Below, piece after piece: positions 1-6,037 of a stretch of DNA of 7,118 nucleotides. This stretch comes from Bacteroidales bacterium (GTDB lineage: Bacteria > Bacteroidota > Bacteroidia > Bacteroidales > WCHB1-69): positions 1 to 7,118 of the forward strand of contig JAQUGA010000127.1 of assembly GCA_028684405.1 (NCBI GenBank), read 5' to 3'. Position numbers and translations under genes: made by a program. The first letter of the stretch is position 1, and each line of letters opens with the position of its first letter. The notes beneath the pieces were generated by a model. The model saw only the letters and a list, made by a program, of their open reading frames with translations. It made no database searches and had not been told where the DNA came from.

Positions 1-983
1 TGATTTTCATCCACATTTTTCAAACGAAGGGCAAAAACATGAAAAGAGCTTGTTTTATGAGCTGTTTCGTAAGGTGGAATGACAGCAAAATTGTGATTTG
101 ACAAAATTTTGGCATACAATTCAAAAATTTCTCGTCTACGCACCAACATATCATTTTCGTAGCGACCTAATTCAACCAAGCCAATGGCTGCCTGAATGTC
201 GGTCATATTAAATTTATACCCCGCTTCTATAATGTCATATTTCCAATTTCCCAATGTCATTTTCGCCAAAGCATCTTTAGACTGTCCATGCAAAGATTTA
301 ATGCACAAATACTTATAAACATCTTCATTATTAAATGGTGCAGTTAAATTTAAACACACTGCACCGCCTTCAGCTGTCGTAAGATTCTTAACCGCATGAA
401 AAGAAAAAACACTCACATCGGTCAAGCTGCCCGTTTTTTTGCCTTTATAAATCGCTCCTATCGAATGCGCCGCATCTGATACGACTAAAATCCTTTTTAA
501 AACAGCTTGATTCTCACTTTCTGAAATAAATAGAGATTGTATTTCGGGCGAGCAAACCAGTGCATTTATTTCGTCATAATCGCAAGGAAATCCAGCTAAA
601 TCAACGGGCATGATTACTTTTGTCCGATTGCTTATGGCTTTTTTAATGGCTTCTAAGGAAATATTAAAATCATCATTAATATCAACAAAAACGGGCTTTG
701 CTCCACAGTGAACAATTACATTTGCGGTGGCAGCATAAGTATAGGCTGGCAAAATCACTTCATCGCCCTCTTTTACACCAAACCATCGCAACATGAGTTC
801 GAGTCCTGCTGTAGCAGAATTCAGACATAAAACATGAGGAACATTGCAAAATTCGGCAATTTTCTTTTCAAATAATTTAGTTCGTGGACCGGTGGTAATC
901 CAGCCCGACAAAAGAGTTTTGTTTACTTCTTTGATGGTTTCTTCATCAATACGAGGAGGCGAAAATGGAATAATTTCTTGCAT
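1..983 (-). CDS. DegT/DnrJ/EryC1/StrS family PLP-dependent sugar aminotransferase (partial, C-terminus missing)
   Basis: The frame is open from an ATG at 981-983 to the left edge, giving about 327 residues; family members run to about 370-410, so the C-terminus is cut off. The family transfers an amino group, usually from glutamate, to nucleotide-linked keto-sugars for surface polysaccharide or glycan synthesis, in the cytosol. Visible motifs in order: GWITTGP near residue 27, LNSATAGLEL (54-63), PAYTYAATAN (79-88), SDAAHSIGA with Asp170 expected to bind the PLP pyridine nitrogen, and SFHAVKNLTTAEGG with Lys199 as the expected Schiff-base lysine. MTDIQAAIGL follows in the C-terminal part. Between AGFPCDYDEI (130-139) and Asp170 lies a longer loop than in short family members; I recall this loop from Bacteroidetes homologues. 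The gene lies downstream of purC on the same strand, 129 bp away, with its own promoter-like box. The exact sugar substrate cannot be read from the sequence. Confidence 0.93.
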   Translation of the reverse strand, partial: MQEIIPFSPPRIDEETIKEVNKTLLSGWITTGPRTKLFEKKIAEFCNVPHVLCLNSATAGLELMLRWFGVKEGDEVILPAYTYAATANVIVHCGAKPVFVDINDDFNISLEAIKKAISNRTKVIMPVDLAGFPCDYDEINALVCSPEIQSLFISESENQAVLKRILVVSDAAHSIGAIYKGKKTGSLTDVSVFSFHAVKNLTTAEGGAVCLNLTAPFNNEDVYKYLCIKSLHGQSKDALAKMTLGNWKYDIIEAGYKFNMTDIQAAIGLVELGRYENDMLVRRREIFELYAKILSNHNFAVIPPYETAHKTSSFHVFALRLKNVDEN

Positions 984-1008
984 TAAAAATACTTTTAAAT
1001 TTCATTAG

Positions 1009-1040
1009 AAAGTTCAAAAATAAAGAAAAAAACACTTGAG
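1009..1040 (-). promoter_or_regulatory. Bacteroidetes-type promoter candidate for the DegT aminotransferase
   Basis: Read on the minus strand, 1022-1015 is TATTTTTG, an exact match to the Bacteroidetes -7 consensus TAnnTTTG. It ends 32 bp before the ATG of the aminotransferase. It is followed by AACTTT and preceded by a T-rich run and TCAAGT. The expected TTTG -33 box about 19 bp further upstream is not clearly present. The same block recurs upstream of phoH (3092-3120), which supports a functional role. The start of transcription is not known. Confidence 0.45.
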
Positions 1041-1065
1041 TTGATTTAAATCCTAATTATCAACT
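1026..1065 (-). terminator. purC: possible weak intrinsic terminator after purC
   Basis: On the minus strand, a 7-bp inverted repeat AGTTGAT/ATCAACT (1059-1065 with 1039-1045) encloses a 13-nt AT-rich loop. It is followed after 6 nt by seven T residues (1032-1026). The stem is short and AT-rich and the T-run is offset, so termination may be inefficient and purC transcripts may read into the aminotransferase gene. Confidence 0.3.
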
Positions 1066-1112
1066 TAGAATATTTTTCAAAAATTTCATCTCGCTCCTTC
1101 TTTGGTAAGAAA

Positions 1113-2060
1113 TTATTGTTTTTCCAGATAGTTATTAATGTTATTTTCAACTCTTTCTAAAACATTTTCAACATCTTCTTTATCAAAAGATTTACCAGTA
1201 ATTTTTTCAAAAAGTTCAATATAACGATCGGAAACCAGATTTGCAAAATCGTCTGTCATTTCGGGCACATTTTGTCCATCTTTTCCCTGAAACCCGTTTT
1301 CCATCAGCCATTCACGAACAAATTCTTTGGATAATTGCTTTTGAGCTTCCCCTTTTGCTTGACGCTCTTCGTAACCATCCAAATAAAAATAGCGGGATGA
1401 ATCGGGCGTATGAATTTCATCAATCAAAAAGATTTTACCCTCTTTTTTTCCAAATTCATATTTGGTATCAACCAATATTAAACCTTGTTTGGCAGCAATT
1501 TCAGTTCCTCTTTGAAACAATTCTCGCGTATATTTTTCCAACAAAACATAATCCTCTTCTGAAATTATATTTTGACTCAAAATTTCCTCTCTGGTAATGT
1601 CTTCATCATGCCCTGTTTCAGCTTTTGTTGTAGGCGTAATAATAGGTTCATGAAAACGCTGATGTTCGATCATTCCGTCTGGAATTTTAACTCCACAAAT
1701 TTCACGCGCTCCGTTTTTATAAGCTCTCCACGAGCTTCCTGTAAGATAGCCTCTAATAATCATTTCGATGGCAAAAGGCTCGCAAAAATGACCTACCGTA
1801 ACCATGGGATCAGGGGTTGCTATTTTCCAATTTGGACAAATATCCGAAGTTGCATCTAAGAAATCAGCTGCTATCTGATTCAAAACCTGACCTTTAAAAG
1901 GAATGCCTTTGGGCAATACCACATCGAAAGCCGAAATCCTATCCGTAACCACAATTACCATCAATTCGTCATTAATATTATATACATCACGAACTTTTCC
2001 TTTGTATACGCTTTTTTGACCAGGAAATTTAAAATCAGTTTTAATAAGAGCTTTATTCAT
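1113..2060 (-). CDS. purC: phosphoribosylaminoimidazole-succinocarboxamide (SAICAR) synthase PurC
   Basis: This 315-residue protein is the purine-pathway enzyme that joins CAIR and aspartate, using ATP, to give SAICAR in the cytosol. Diagnostic SAICAR synthetase motifs are all present and in order: KGKVRD (20-25, nucleotide-binding glycine-rich strand), TDRISAFD (39-46), RGYLTGSSW (103-111), PTTKAETGHDE (143-153), LVDTKYEFG (196-204) and IDEIHTPDSSR (213-223). The length fits the longer form of the family (about 300 residues, as in yeast Ade1) rather than the shorter form of about 240 residues common in other bacteria. The start is the ATG at 2058-2060, six bases after the phoH stop. No Shine-Dalgarno sequence is visible, so expression probably relies on the phoH transcript and an A-rich leader. 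The sequence looks intact, with no missing motif. Confidence 0.98.
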   Translation of the reverse strand: MNKALIKTDFKFPGQKSVYKGKVRDVYNINDELMVIVVTDRISAFDVVLPKGIPFKGQVLNQIAADFLDATSDICPNWKIATPDPMVTVGHFCEPFAIEMIIRGYLTGSSWRAYKNGAREICGVKIPDGMIEHQRFHEPIITPTTKAETGHDEDITREEILSQNIISEEDYVLLEKYTRELFQRGTEIAAKQGLILVDTKYEFGKKEGKIFLIDEIHTPDSSRYFYLDGYEERQAKGEAQKQLSKEFVREWLMENGFQGKDGQNVPEMTDDFANLVSDRYIELFEKITGKSFDKEDVENVLERVENNINNYLEKQ

Positions 2061-2066
2061 ATGTGT

Positions 2067-3062
2067 TTATTTTTTTACGGTGTTTATAATATCCTTTTTC
2101 TTTTCAACATGAATCGCTTCCACTTTTTCGAAAGCGTCCACAATTTTACTGACCAAATGATGCCGAAGAATATCAATTTTCTCAAGTTTTACTACTGCAA
2201 TTCCCGGGATGTTTTTCAGAATATCAATCGAGCTAATTAAACCCGAAGTTTGGTTTCGTGGCAAATCAACCTGAGTTAAGTCGCCGGTAATGAAAAACTT
2301 GGCATTCATTCCCATTCGGGTAAGAAACATTTTGAGCTGTCCTTGCGTTGCATTTTGAGCTTCATCCAGAATAACATATGCATTGTCGAGAGTTCGTCCA
2401 CGCATAAAAGCCAATGGCGCAATTTCGATGGTGCCATCTTCAAAATAAGTCAATAATTTTTGTGTTGGAATCATGTCTCTAAGAGCGTCGTAAAGCGGTT
2501 GCAAGTATGGATCGAGCTTATCGCGAAGATCGCCCGGCAGAAATCCGAGATTTTCGCCTGCTTCAACGGCAGGACGCGTTAAAATAATTCTTCTTATCTG
2601 TTTTTCTTTCAATGCCTTAACGGCTAAAGCAACAGAAGTATATGTTTTTCCAGTTCCGGCAGGACCTACAGCAAAAATCATATCGTATTTTGCAGCACTG
2701 TCCACCAGTTTTTGCTGATTTTTAGTTCGTGCTTTTATTACTTTTCCATCTCTTCCATGCAACAGAATATCCGCACCACCAGCTTCTTTCGAGCTTTTTG
2801 AAAAATCAACTTCCTTGCCAACAAGTTGTTCTACATCATGCAAACTAAGCTTTCCAAAACGATCTAAATGTGCTGTAAGCAAATTCAATTTCTGCTCAAA
2901 ACGATGAATGTCTGCAGACTCGCCTAGGACTTTAATTTCATTGCCTCGATTTATAATTTTAAGTTTGGGAAATGTTTTTACTAATGCATTGATATTTACA
3001 TCATTAATTCCGTTTAATTCTTTAATTTGGTCGGCATCCAGTTCAATAATTCGTTCTATCAT
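2067..3062 (-). CDS. phoH: PhoH-like P-loop ATPase
   Basis: This 331-residue cytosolic protein has an N-terminal extension of about 110 residues, with a KH-like segment suggested by IKVLGESADIHRFEQ (43-57), followed by the PhoH ATPase domain. Key motifs are Walker A GPAGTGKT (133-140), LTRPAVEAGE (161-170), Walker B VILDEAQN (230-237), the ITGDLTQVDLP segment (258-268) and a C-terminal LRHHLVSKI (299-307), a variant of the usual RHPLV motif. PhoH proteins are ATPases linked to RNA metabolism and, in some species, to phosphate starvation; their precise role is poorly defined. In many other phyla phoH sits beside ybeY; here it is directly upstream of purC with a 6-bp gap, so the two are almost certainly co-transcribed. 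The start is the ATG at 3060-3062, with a promoter-like box 36 bp upstream. Confidence 0.96.
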   Translation of the reverse strand: MIERIIELDADQIKELNGINDVNINALVKTFPKLKIINRGNEIKVLGESADIHRFEQKLNLLTAHLDRFGKLSLHDVEQLVGKEVDFSKSSKEAGGADILLHGRDGKVIKARTKNQQKLVDSAAKYDMIFAVGPAGTGKTYTSVALAVKALKEKQIRRIILTRPAVEAGENLGFLPGDLRDKLDPYLQPLYDALRDMIPTQKLLTYFEDGTIEIAPLAFMRGRTLDNAYVILDEAQNATQGQLKMFLTRMGMNAKFFITGDLTQVDLPRNQTSGLISSIDILKNIPGIAVVKLEKIDILRHHLVSKIVDAFEKVEAIHVEKKKDIINTVKK

Positions 3063-3091
3063 TCGTGTTTGTGCGAAATTTAAGTTATTTT

Positions 3092-3120
3092 AAAGTTCAA
3101 AAATAATAAAAAAGACTTGA
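3092..3120 (-). promoter_or_regulatory. phoH: Bacteroidetes-type promoter candidate for phoH-purC
   Basis: On the minus strand, 3105-3098 reads TATTTTTG, matching the -7 consensus TAnnTTTG, and ends 36 bp before the phoH ATG. The flanking sequence, AACTTT downstream and a T-run plus TCAAGT upstream, is shared with the element before the DegT gene; 15 bp (3092-3106 and 1009-1023) are identical. A clear TTTG at -33 is lacking. The element overlaps the upstream half of the divergent promoter at 3116-3145. Confidence 0.45.
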
Positions 3121-3145
3121 TAAACCTGAATAATTTGTATTTTTG
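3116..3145 (+). promoter_or_regulatory. Bacteroidetes-type promoter candidate for the DUF62-lipoprotein operon
   Basis: The -7 box TATTTTTG lies at 3138-3145 and fits TAnnTTTG exactly. A CTTG at 3116-3119, 18 bp upstream, resembles the TTTG -33 box, so both halves of the promoter are recognisable. The -7 box ends 24 bp before the ATG at 3169. This leaves a short, A/T-rich leader of roughly 15-20 nt, as is usual in this phylum. Confidence 0.5.
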
Positions 3146-3168
3146 ACACAATTTAAGTAAATATTTTG

Positions 3169-3954
3169 ATGAACATTATTACGCTCACAACTGACTGGGG
3201 ATTAAAGGATTACTACATTGGTGCGGTAAAAGGAAAGATCTATAGTCTTATGCCTCAGGTCAATGTTGTAGACATTAGTCATCAAATCCAGTCGTTTGAC
3301 ATTGAAGAAGCATCGTATGTTTTGAAAAATTCTTTTCCTTACTTCCCTGAAAAAACGATTCATATTTTGGGCATAAACTCCATTGCTTCTGCAGATACGC
3401 CCCATGTTTTGATAGGATTTAAAAATCATTACTTTATTTGTGCTGATAATGGAATTATGGCTTTGGTAATTGGGGATGAAAATCCAGATTTTATTATCGA
3501 CATTGATTTTCCACAAGACACGGATACCTATAATTTTCCGGAAAAAGATTTATTTGTTAAAATTGCAGCTCATATTTATAATGGGCTTAGCCTAGATGAA
3601 CTTGGAGATCCTAAAAACTCACTTAACACCCTATTAATCAACAATGAACCCAATTTAAAACCCAACAATATTAATGGCAAAGTGAGTCATATTGATGCTT
3701 ACTCGAACATTATTACCAACATCACTAAAACGGATTTCAAAAACATTCAAAAAGGCAGAAAGTTTGAAATTACAGTTTTTCCCGGATTTAGTATCAACCA
3801 ACTAAAAACCTCTTATTTGGATGTTGAGGACAATAGTTTAGTTGCTTTTTTTAACGACAACGACCTTCTCGAAATTGGCATAAACAAAGGACATCTAGCA
3901 TCCCTTATGTCCGTTCGTATCGGATCCTTTATCAATATTGAATTTTTCACCTAA
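3169..3954 (+). CDS. S-adenosyl-L-methionine hydroxide adenosyltransferase family protein (DUF62), divergent active site
   Basis: This 261-residue cytosolic protein belongs to the fold shared by SAM hydrolases (SAM plus water gives adenosine plus methionine) and the SAM fluorinase and chlorinase. Family marks are the N-terminal TTDWGLKDYYIGAVKG (7-22), whose Asp9 is expected to hold the ribose, ADNG (92-95), and GKVSHIDAYSNIITNI (170-185), the usual G-x-V-x-x-x-D...N-x-x-T-N-I segment that closes the SAM pocket. The hydrolase triad is not recognisable: the DPGVGTxRR-type region reads LGINSIASADTPHV (67-80), and the TFHGRD region reads NFPEKD (122-127), with Pro where the catalytic His is expected. 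I believe Bacteroidetes homologues share this form. The start is taken as the ATG at 3169; a TTG just before it would add one residue. The gene leads an operon with the lipoprotein gene 14 bp downstream. Family membership is secure, but the activity is not. Confidence 0.9.
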   Translation: MNIITLTTDWGLKDYYIGAVKGKIYSLMPQVNVVDISHQIQSFDIEEASYVLKNSFPYFPEKTIHILGINSIASADTPHVLIGFKNHYFICADNGIMALVIGDENPDFIIDIDFPQDTDTYNFPEKDLFVKIAAHIYNGLSLDELGDPKNSLNTLLINNEPNLKPNNINGKVSHIDAYSNIITNITKTDFKNIQKGRKFEITVFPGFSINQLKTSYLDVEDNSLVAFFNDNDLLEIGINKGHLASLMSVRIGSFINIEFFT

Positions 3955-3968
3955 AACATATAAAAATC

Positions 3969-4829
3969 ATGAAAAAAATACCCTTATTATTACTCATTCC
4001 GTTGTTCATTTTTAGCTCATGCAACAACGACGAAGTGAAACGTTTGAAAGACGAAAACAAACGTTTATACGAAGAAATTGACTCGCGCGACAAAACGGTA
4101 AACGACATGTTTAAGTCGTTAAATGAGATTGAACAAAATCTTTATGAGATAAGAGCTAAAGAGATGATAATCAAGAATGCAAGCTCTACTGAAATCCCTG
4201 CTGACGACAGCGATGTTCGAGAACGAATTACCCAAGAGATGCAACTCATCAATGAACTTGTAGAAAAGAACAAAAAACAGATGGATCAGCTCAAAAAGCA
4301 AATGAAAAATTCCAATATAAAAATCGTTGAGTTGGAAAAAACGATTGATAAACTAAATCGTCAAATTGAGGAGCGCGATACACAAATTGCCGATTTAAAA
4401 ACCCGTTTGGAAACACTTAATTTTACTGTTGAAGAGCTAAACACACAAATCAGCGGATTGGCTGAGGAGAAAGCTGCTCAATCAGAAATAATTGAAAAAC
4501 AGACAGAAGAGATAAATTCTGGATGGTTTGTTTTTGGAACAAAGAATGAACTTATTGAAAAAAACATTATTAGTCGCAAAGGTGGGATTATTGGCATTGG
4601 AAAAACATCAAAAATTTCGGCAGATATGAACCTTGAATATTTTACCAAAATTGATATTCGCAAAACTACCGAAATACCACTTATGGTTAAAGATGCAAAA
4701 GTTCTATCTACCCACCCTGCTGATTCTTATGAGCTGAAAATGAGTGATAAAACAGCTGAAAGATTGATCATAAAAGACCAAAAGAAGTTTTGGAGCATTA
4801 CAAAATACTTAATTATTGAAACCAAATAA
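3969..4829 (+). CDS. coiled-coil lipoprotein with conserved C-terminal module, function unknown
   Basis: The protein has 286 residues. Residues 1-17 form a lipoprotein signal peptide (KK, then a hydrophobic run, then FSSC), with Cys18 as the predicted lipidated residue. The following NNDE is acidic and could act as a Bacteroidetes surface-export signal, but this is uncertain. Residues 21-65 and about 83-183 are charged heptad-like coiled coil rich in Glu, Lys, Leu and Ile. The C-terminal module (about 185-286) carries WFVFGTKNELIEKNII, KGGIIGIGKT, YFTKIDIRKTTEIPL, THPADSYEL and FWSITKYLII. I recall this arrangement from many Bacteroidetes lipoproteins, some named after the collagen-binding adhesin Cbp1; that name should not be taken as proof of function here. 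The protein probably sits in the outer membrane, facing the periplasm or the surface. It is co-transcribed with the DUF62 gene and followed by a strong terminator. Confidence 0.88.
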   Translation: MKKIPLLLLIPLFIFSSCNNDEVKRLKDENKRLYEEIDSRDKTVNDMFKSLNEIEQNLYEIRAKEMIIKNASSTEIPADDSDVRERITQEMQLINELVEKNKKQMDQLKKQMKNSNIKIVELEKTIDKLNRQIEERDTQIADLKTRLETLNFTVEELNTQISGLAEEKAAQSEIIEKQTEEINSGWFVFGTKNELIEKNIISRKGGIIGIGKTSKISADMNLEYFTKIDIRKTTEIPLMVKDAKVLSTHPADSYELKMSDKTAERLIIKDQKKFWSITKYLIIETK

Positions 4830-4864
4830 ATAGCTTTATATTCGAAACTTTTGAACTTTAATCT

Positions 4865-4903
4865 AAAAAAAAGTCAGGAAACTATAATTCCTGACTTTTT
4901 TTT
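4865..4903. terminator. bidirectional intrinsic terminator between convergent operons
   Basis: GTCAGGAA (4873-4880) pairs perfectly with TTCCTGAC (4888-4895) around a 7-nt loop. The stem is flanked by eight A residues (4865-4872) and eight T residues (4896-4903), so a U-tract follows the hairpin on either strand. It ends the plus-strand lipoprotein operon (stop at 4829) and the minus-strand hydE gene. The right arm overlaps the hydE stop codon (4902-4904) by two bases. Confidence 0.93.
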
Positions 4904-5990
4904 ACTTTTTTATCCTCTGTTGAAAATGTTCTGAATCGCCCCATTCGTCATATCCAATCGTTCCGCCAATACTTTTTATTCGTTCTTCTAAGGATTTTTT
5001 GCATTCTGCAGCCTCTTCATCAAGGTTGGGTTTGTCTTCATATAAAAGATAACTATCGCGATATTTGAGCGGAGTTAAGTTCGGCATAATAACATTGGCT
5101 CCTACTTTAATGGCTTTTTCTCTGCCGGCATCGTCCAGTGTTTGCATGGCAGTTGTTGCGGCAATATTAATATCTTTCATTATAATTCTCAATATTGCAA
5201 CCATTTTTAGAGATAAATCAAAACGTTCTTGTTTGCTCATCAATTGATCTTTATATTGATATAAGGGTGTGTCTTCATGCTCAATATAAGGTCCCATACC
5301 GCACATATCAATGTCCAATCCTTTCATAAACAAGAGATCTTCTGCTAAATTTTCAATGGTTTGGAATGGCAATCCAATCATCACGCCAGTACCAACTTGA
5401 TAGCCAATTTTGCGAAGTAATTTCAGACTTTCGATGCGAAAATCATAATTATGAACCTTGTTGTTTGGATGGAGTTTTGAATACAAGTCACGGTCGGAGG
5501 CTTCAATACGAATAAGATAGCGGTGTGCTCCGGCTTCAAACCATGTTTTAAGAGTTTCTTCCGATTGTTCGCCCAGCGACAGAGTGATTCCGAGTTTACC
5601 TTTGCTCATTGTTTTTATTTCCTTCAAGAGATGGGTTATTTTATCTACAAAACTTTTGTTAGAGATTTCTCCAGCCTGAATTACCAATGAACCATATCCA
5701 TCTTCATAGGCATATTTTGCAGCTTCCAGAACTTCGTCTGCAGGAAGTTCATAATGAGTCATATTGCTGTTTCCAGAGCGAATACCGCAATAGTAACAGT
5801 TTTTTGAACAAATGTTTGAAAACTCTATTAATCCTCTGAAATAGACTTTATTGCCTACAAACTTTGTTTTTACCTGAGCTGCTTTTTCAAAAATCAGCCT
5901 AGTTTCTTCCTCATTTGCTTTGAGTAAACAGATAACATCTTCTCTTGATAAAGATTCTTGAATTAATATATCCTGAATTGATTTTGACAT
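4902..5990 (-). CDS. hydE: [FeFe]-hydrogenase H-cluster radical SAM maturase HydE
   Basis: The 362-residue protein is a radical SAM enzyme with the CX3CX2C cluster motif at Cys61, Cys65 and Cys68 (IEFSNICSKNCYYCG). HydE acts with HydG and HydF in the cytosol to build the diiron subcluster of [FeFe]-hydrogenase. HydE-like features are KFVGNKVYFRGLIEFSN (43-59), VIQAGE (103-108), ITLSLGE (135-141), HRYLIRIEAS (156-165), GVMIGLPFQT (202-211), DDLLFMK-like EDLLFMK (217-223), GMGPYIEHEDTPL (231-243) and ANVIMPNLTP (298-307). They match my memory of Thermotoga maritima HydE closely, and separate it from BioB and PylB. The C-terminal region keeps only one Cys (Cys330), so the accessory second cluster of T. 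maritima HydE is absent, which is common in the family. rodA lies 47 bp upstream on the same strand with no clear promoter or terminator between them, so hydE may be read from the rodA transcript. Confidence 0.93.
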   Translation of the reverse strand: MSKSIQDILIQESLSREDVICLLKANEEETRLIFEKAAQVKTKFVGNKVYFRGLIEFSNICSKNCYYCGIRSGNSNMTHYELPADEVLEAAKYAYEDGYGSLVIQAGEISNKSFVDKITHLLKEIKTMSKGKLGITLSLGEQSEETLKTWFEAGAHRYLIRIEASDRDLYSKLHPNNKVHNYDFRIESLKLLRKIGYQVGTGVMIGLPFQTIENLAEDLLFMKGLDIDMCGMGPYIEHEDTPLYQYKDQLMSKQERFDLSLKMVAILRIIMKDINIAATTAMQTLDDAGREKAIKVGANVIMPNLTPLKYRDSYLLYEDKPNLDEEAAECKKSLEERIKSIGGTIGYDEWGDSEHFQQRIKK

Positions 5991-6037
5991 GTTTTTTCTT
6001 TTTTAAACAAAATAGAGCAAAGAAGGTTTGAAAAACA

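Noticed and set aside
946..1005. Minus-strand 19-codon frame starting at an ATG upstream of and overlapping the DegT start
   Set aside because: It is out of frame with the aminotransferase and lacks leader-peptide features such as codon runs or an attenuator hairpin; the ATG is probably chance in AT-rich DNA.
1241..1859. Plus-strand open frames of 118 and 95 codons opposite purC
   Set aside because: They lie wholly antisense to a well-conserved purC, overlap each other and resemble no family I know; they are shadows of the real gene.
2016..2240. Plus-strand 74-codon frame across the phoH-purC junction
   Set aside because: It is antisense to both genes, with no promoter or recognisable protein features.
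3166..3168. TTG as the start of the DUF62 protein
   Set aside because: An ATG follows immediately and gives the usual N-terminus for the family; TTG would add one residue only.
4831..4864. A plus-strand promoter after the lipoprotein gene, based on ACTTTTGAACTTT
   Set aside because: It lacks a full TAnnTTTG and would be followed at once by the terminator, so it would make only a tiny transcript.
5991..6037. A separate hydE promoter in the rodA-hydE gap (TATTTTG on the minus strand)
   Set aside because: The box is one base short of TAnnTTTG and has no -33 partner; the evidence is too weak to list.
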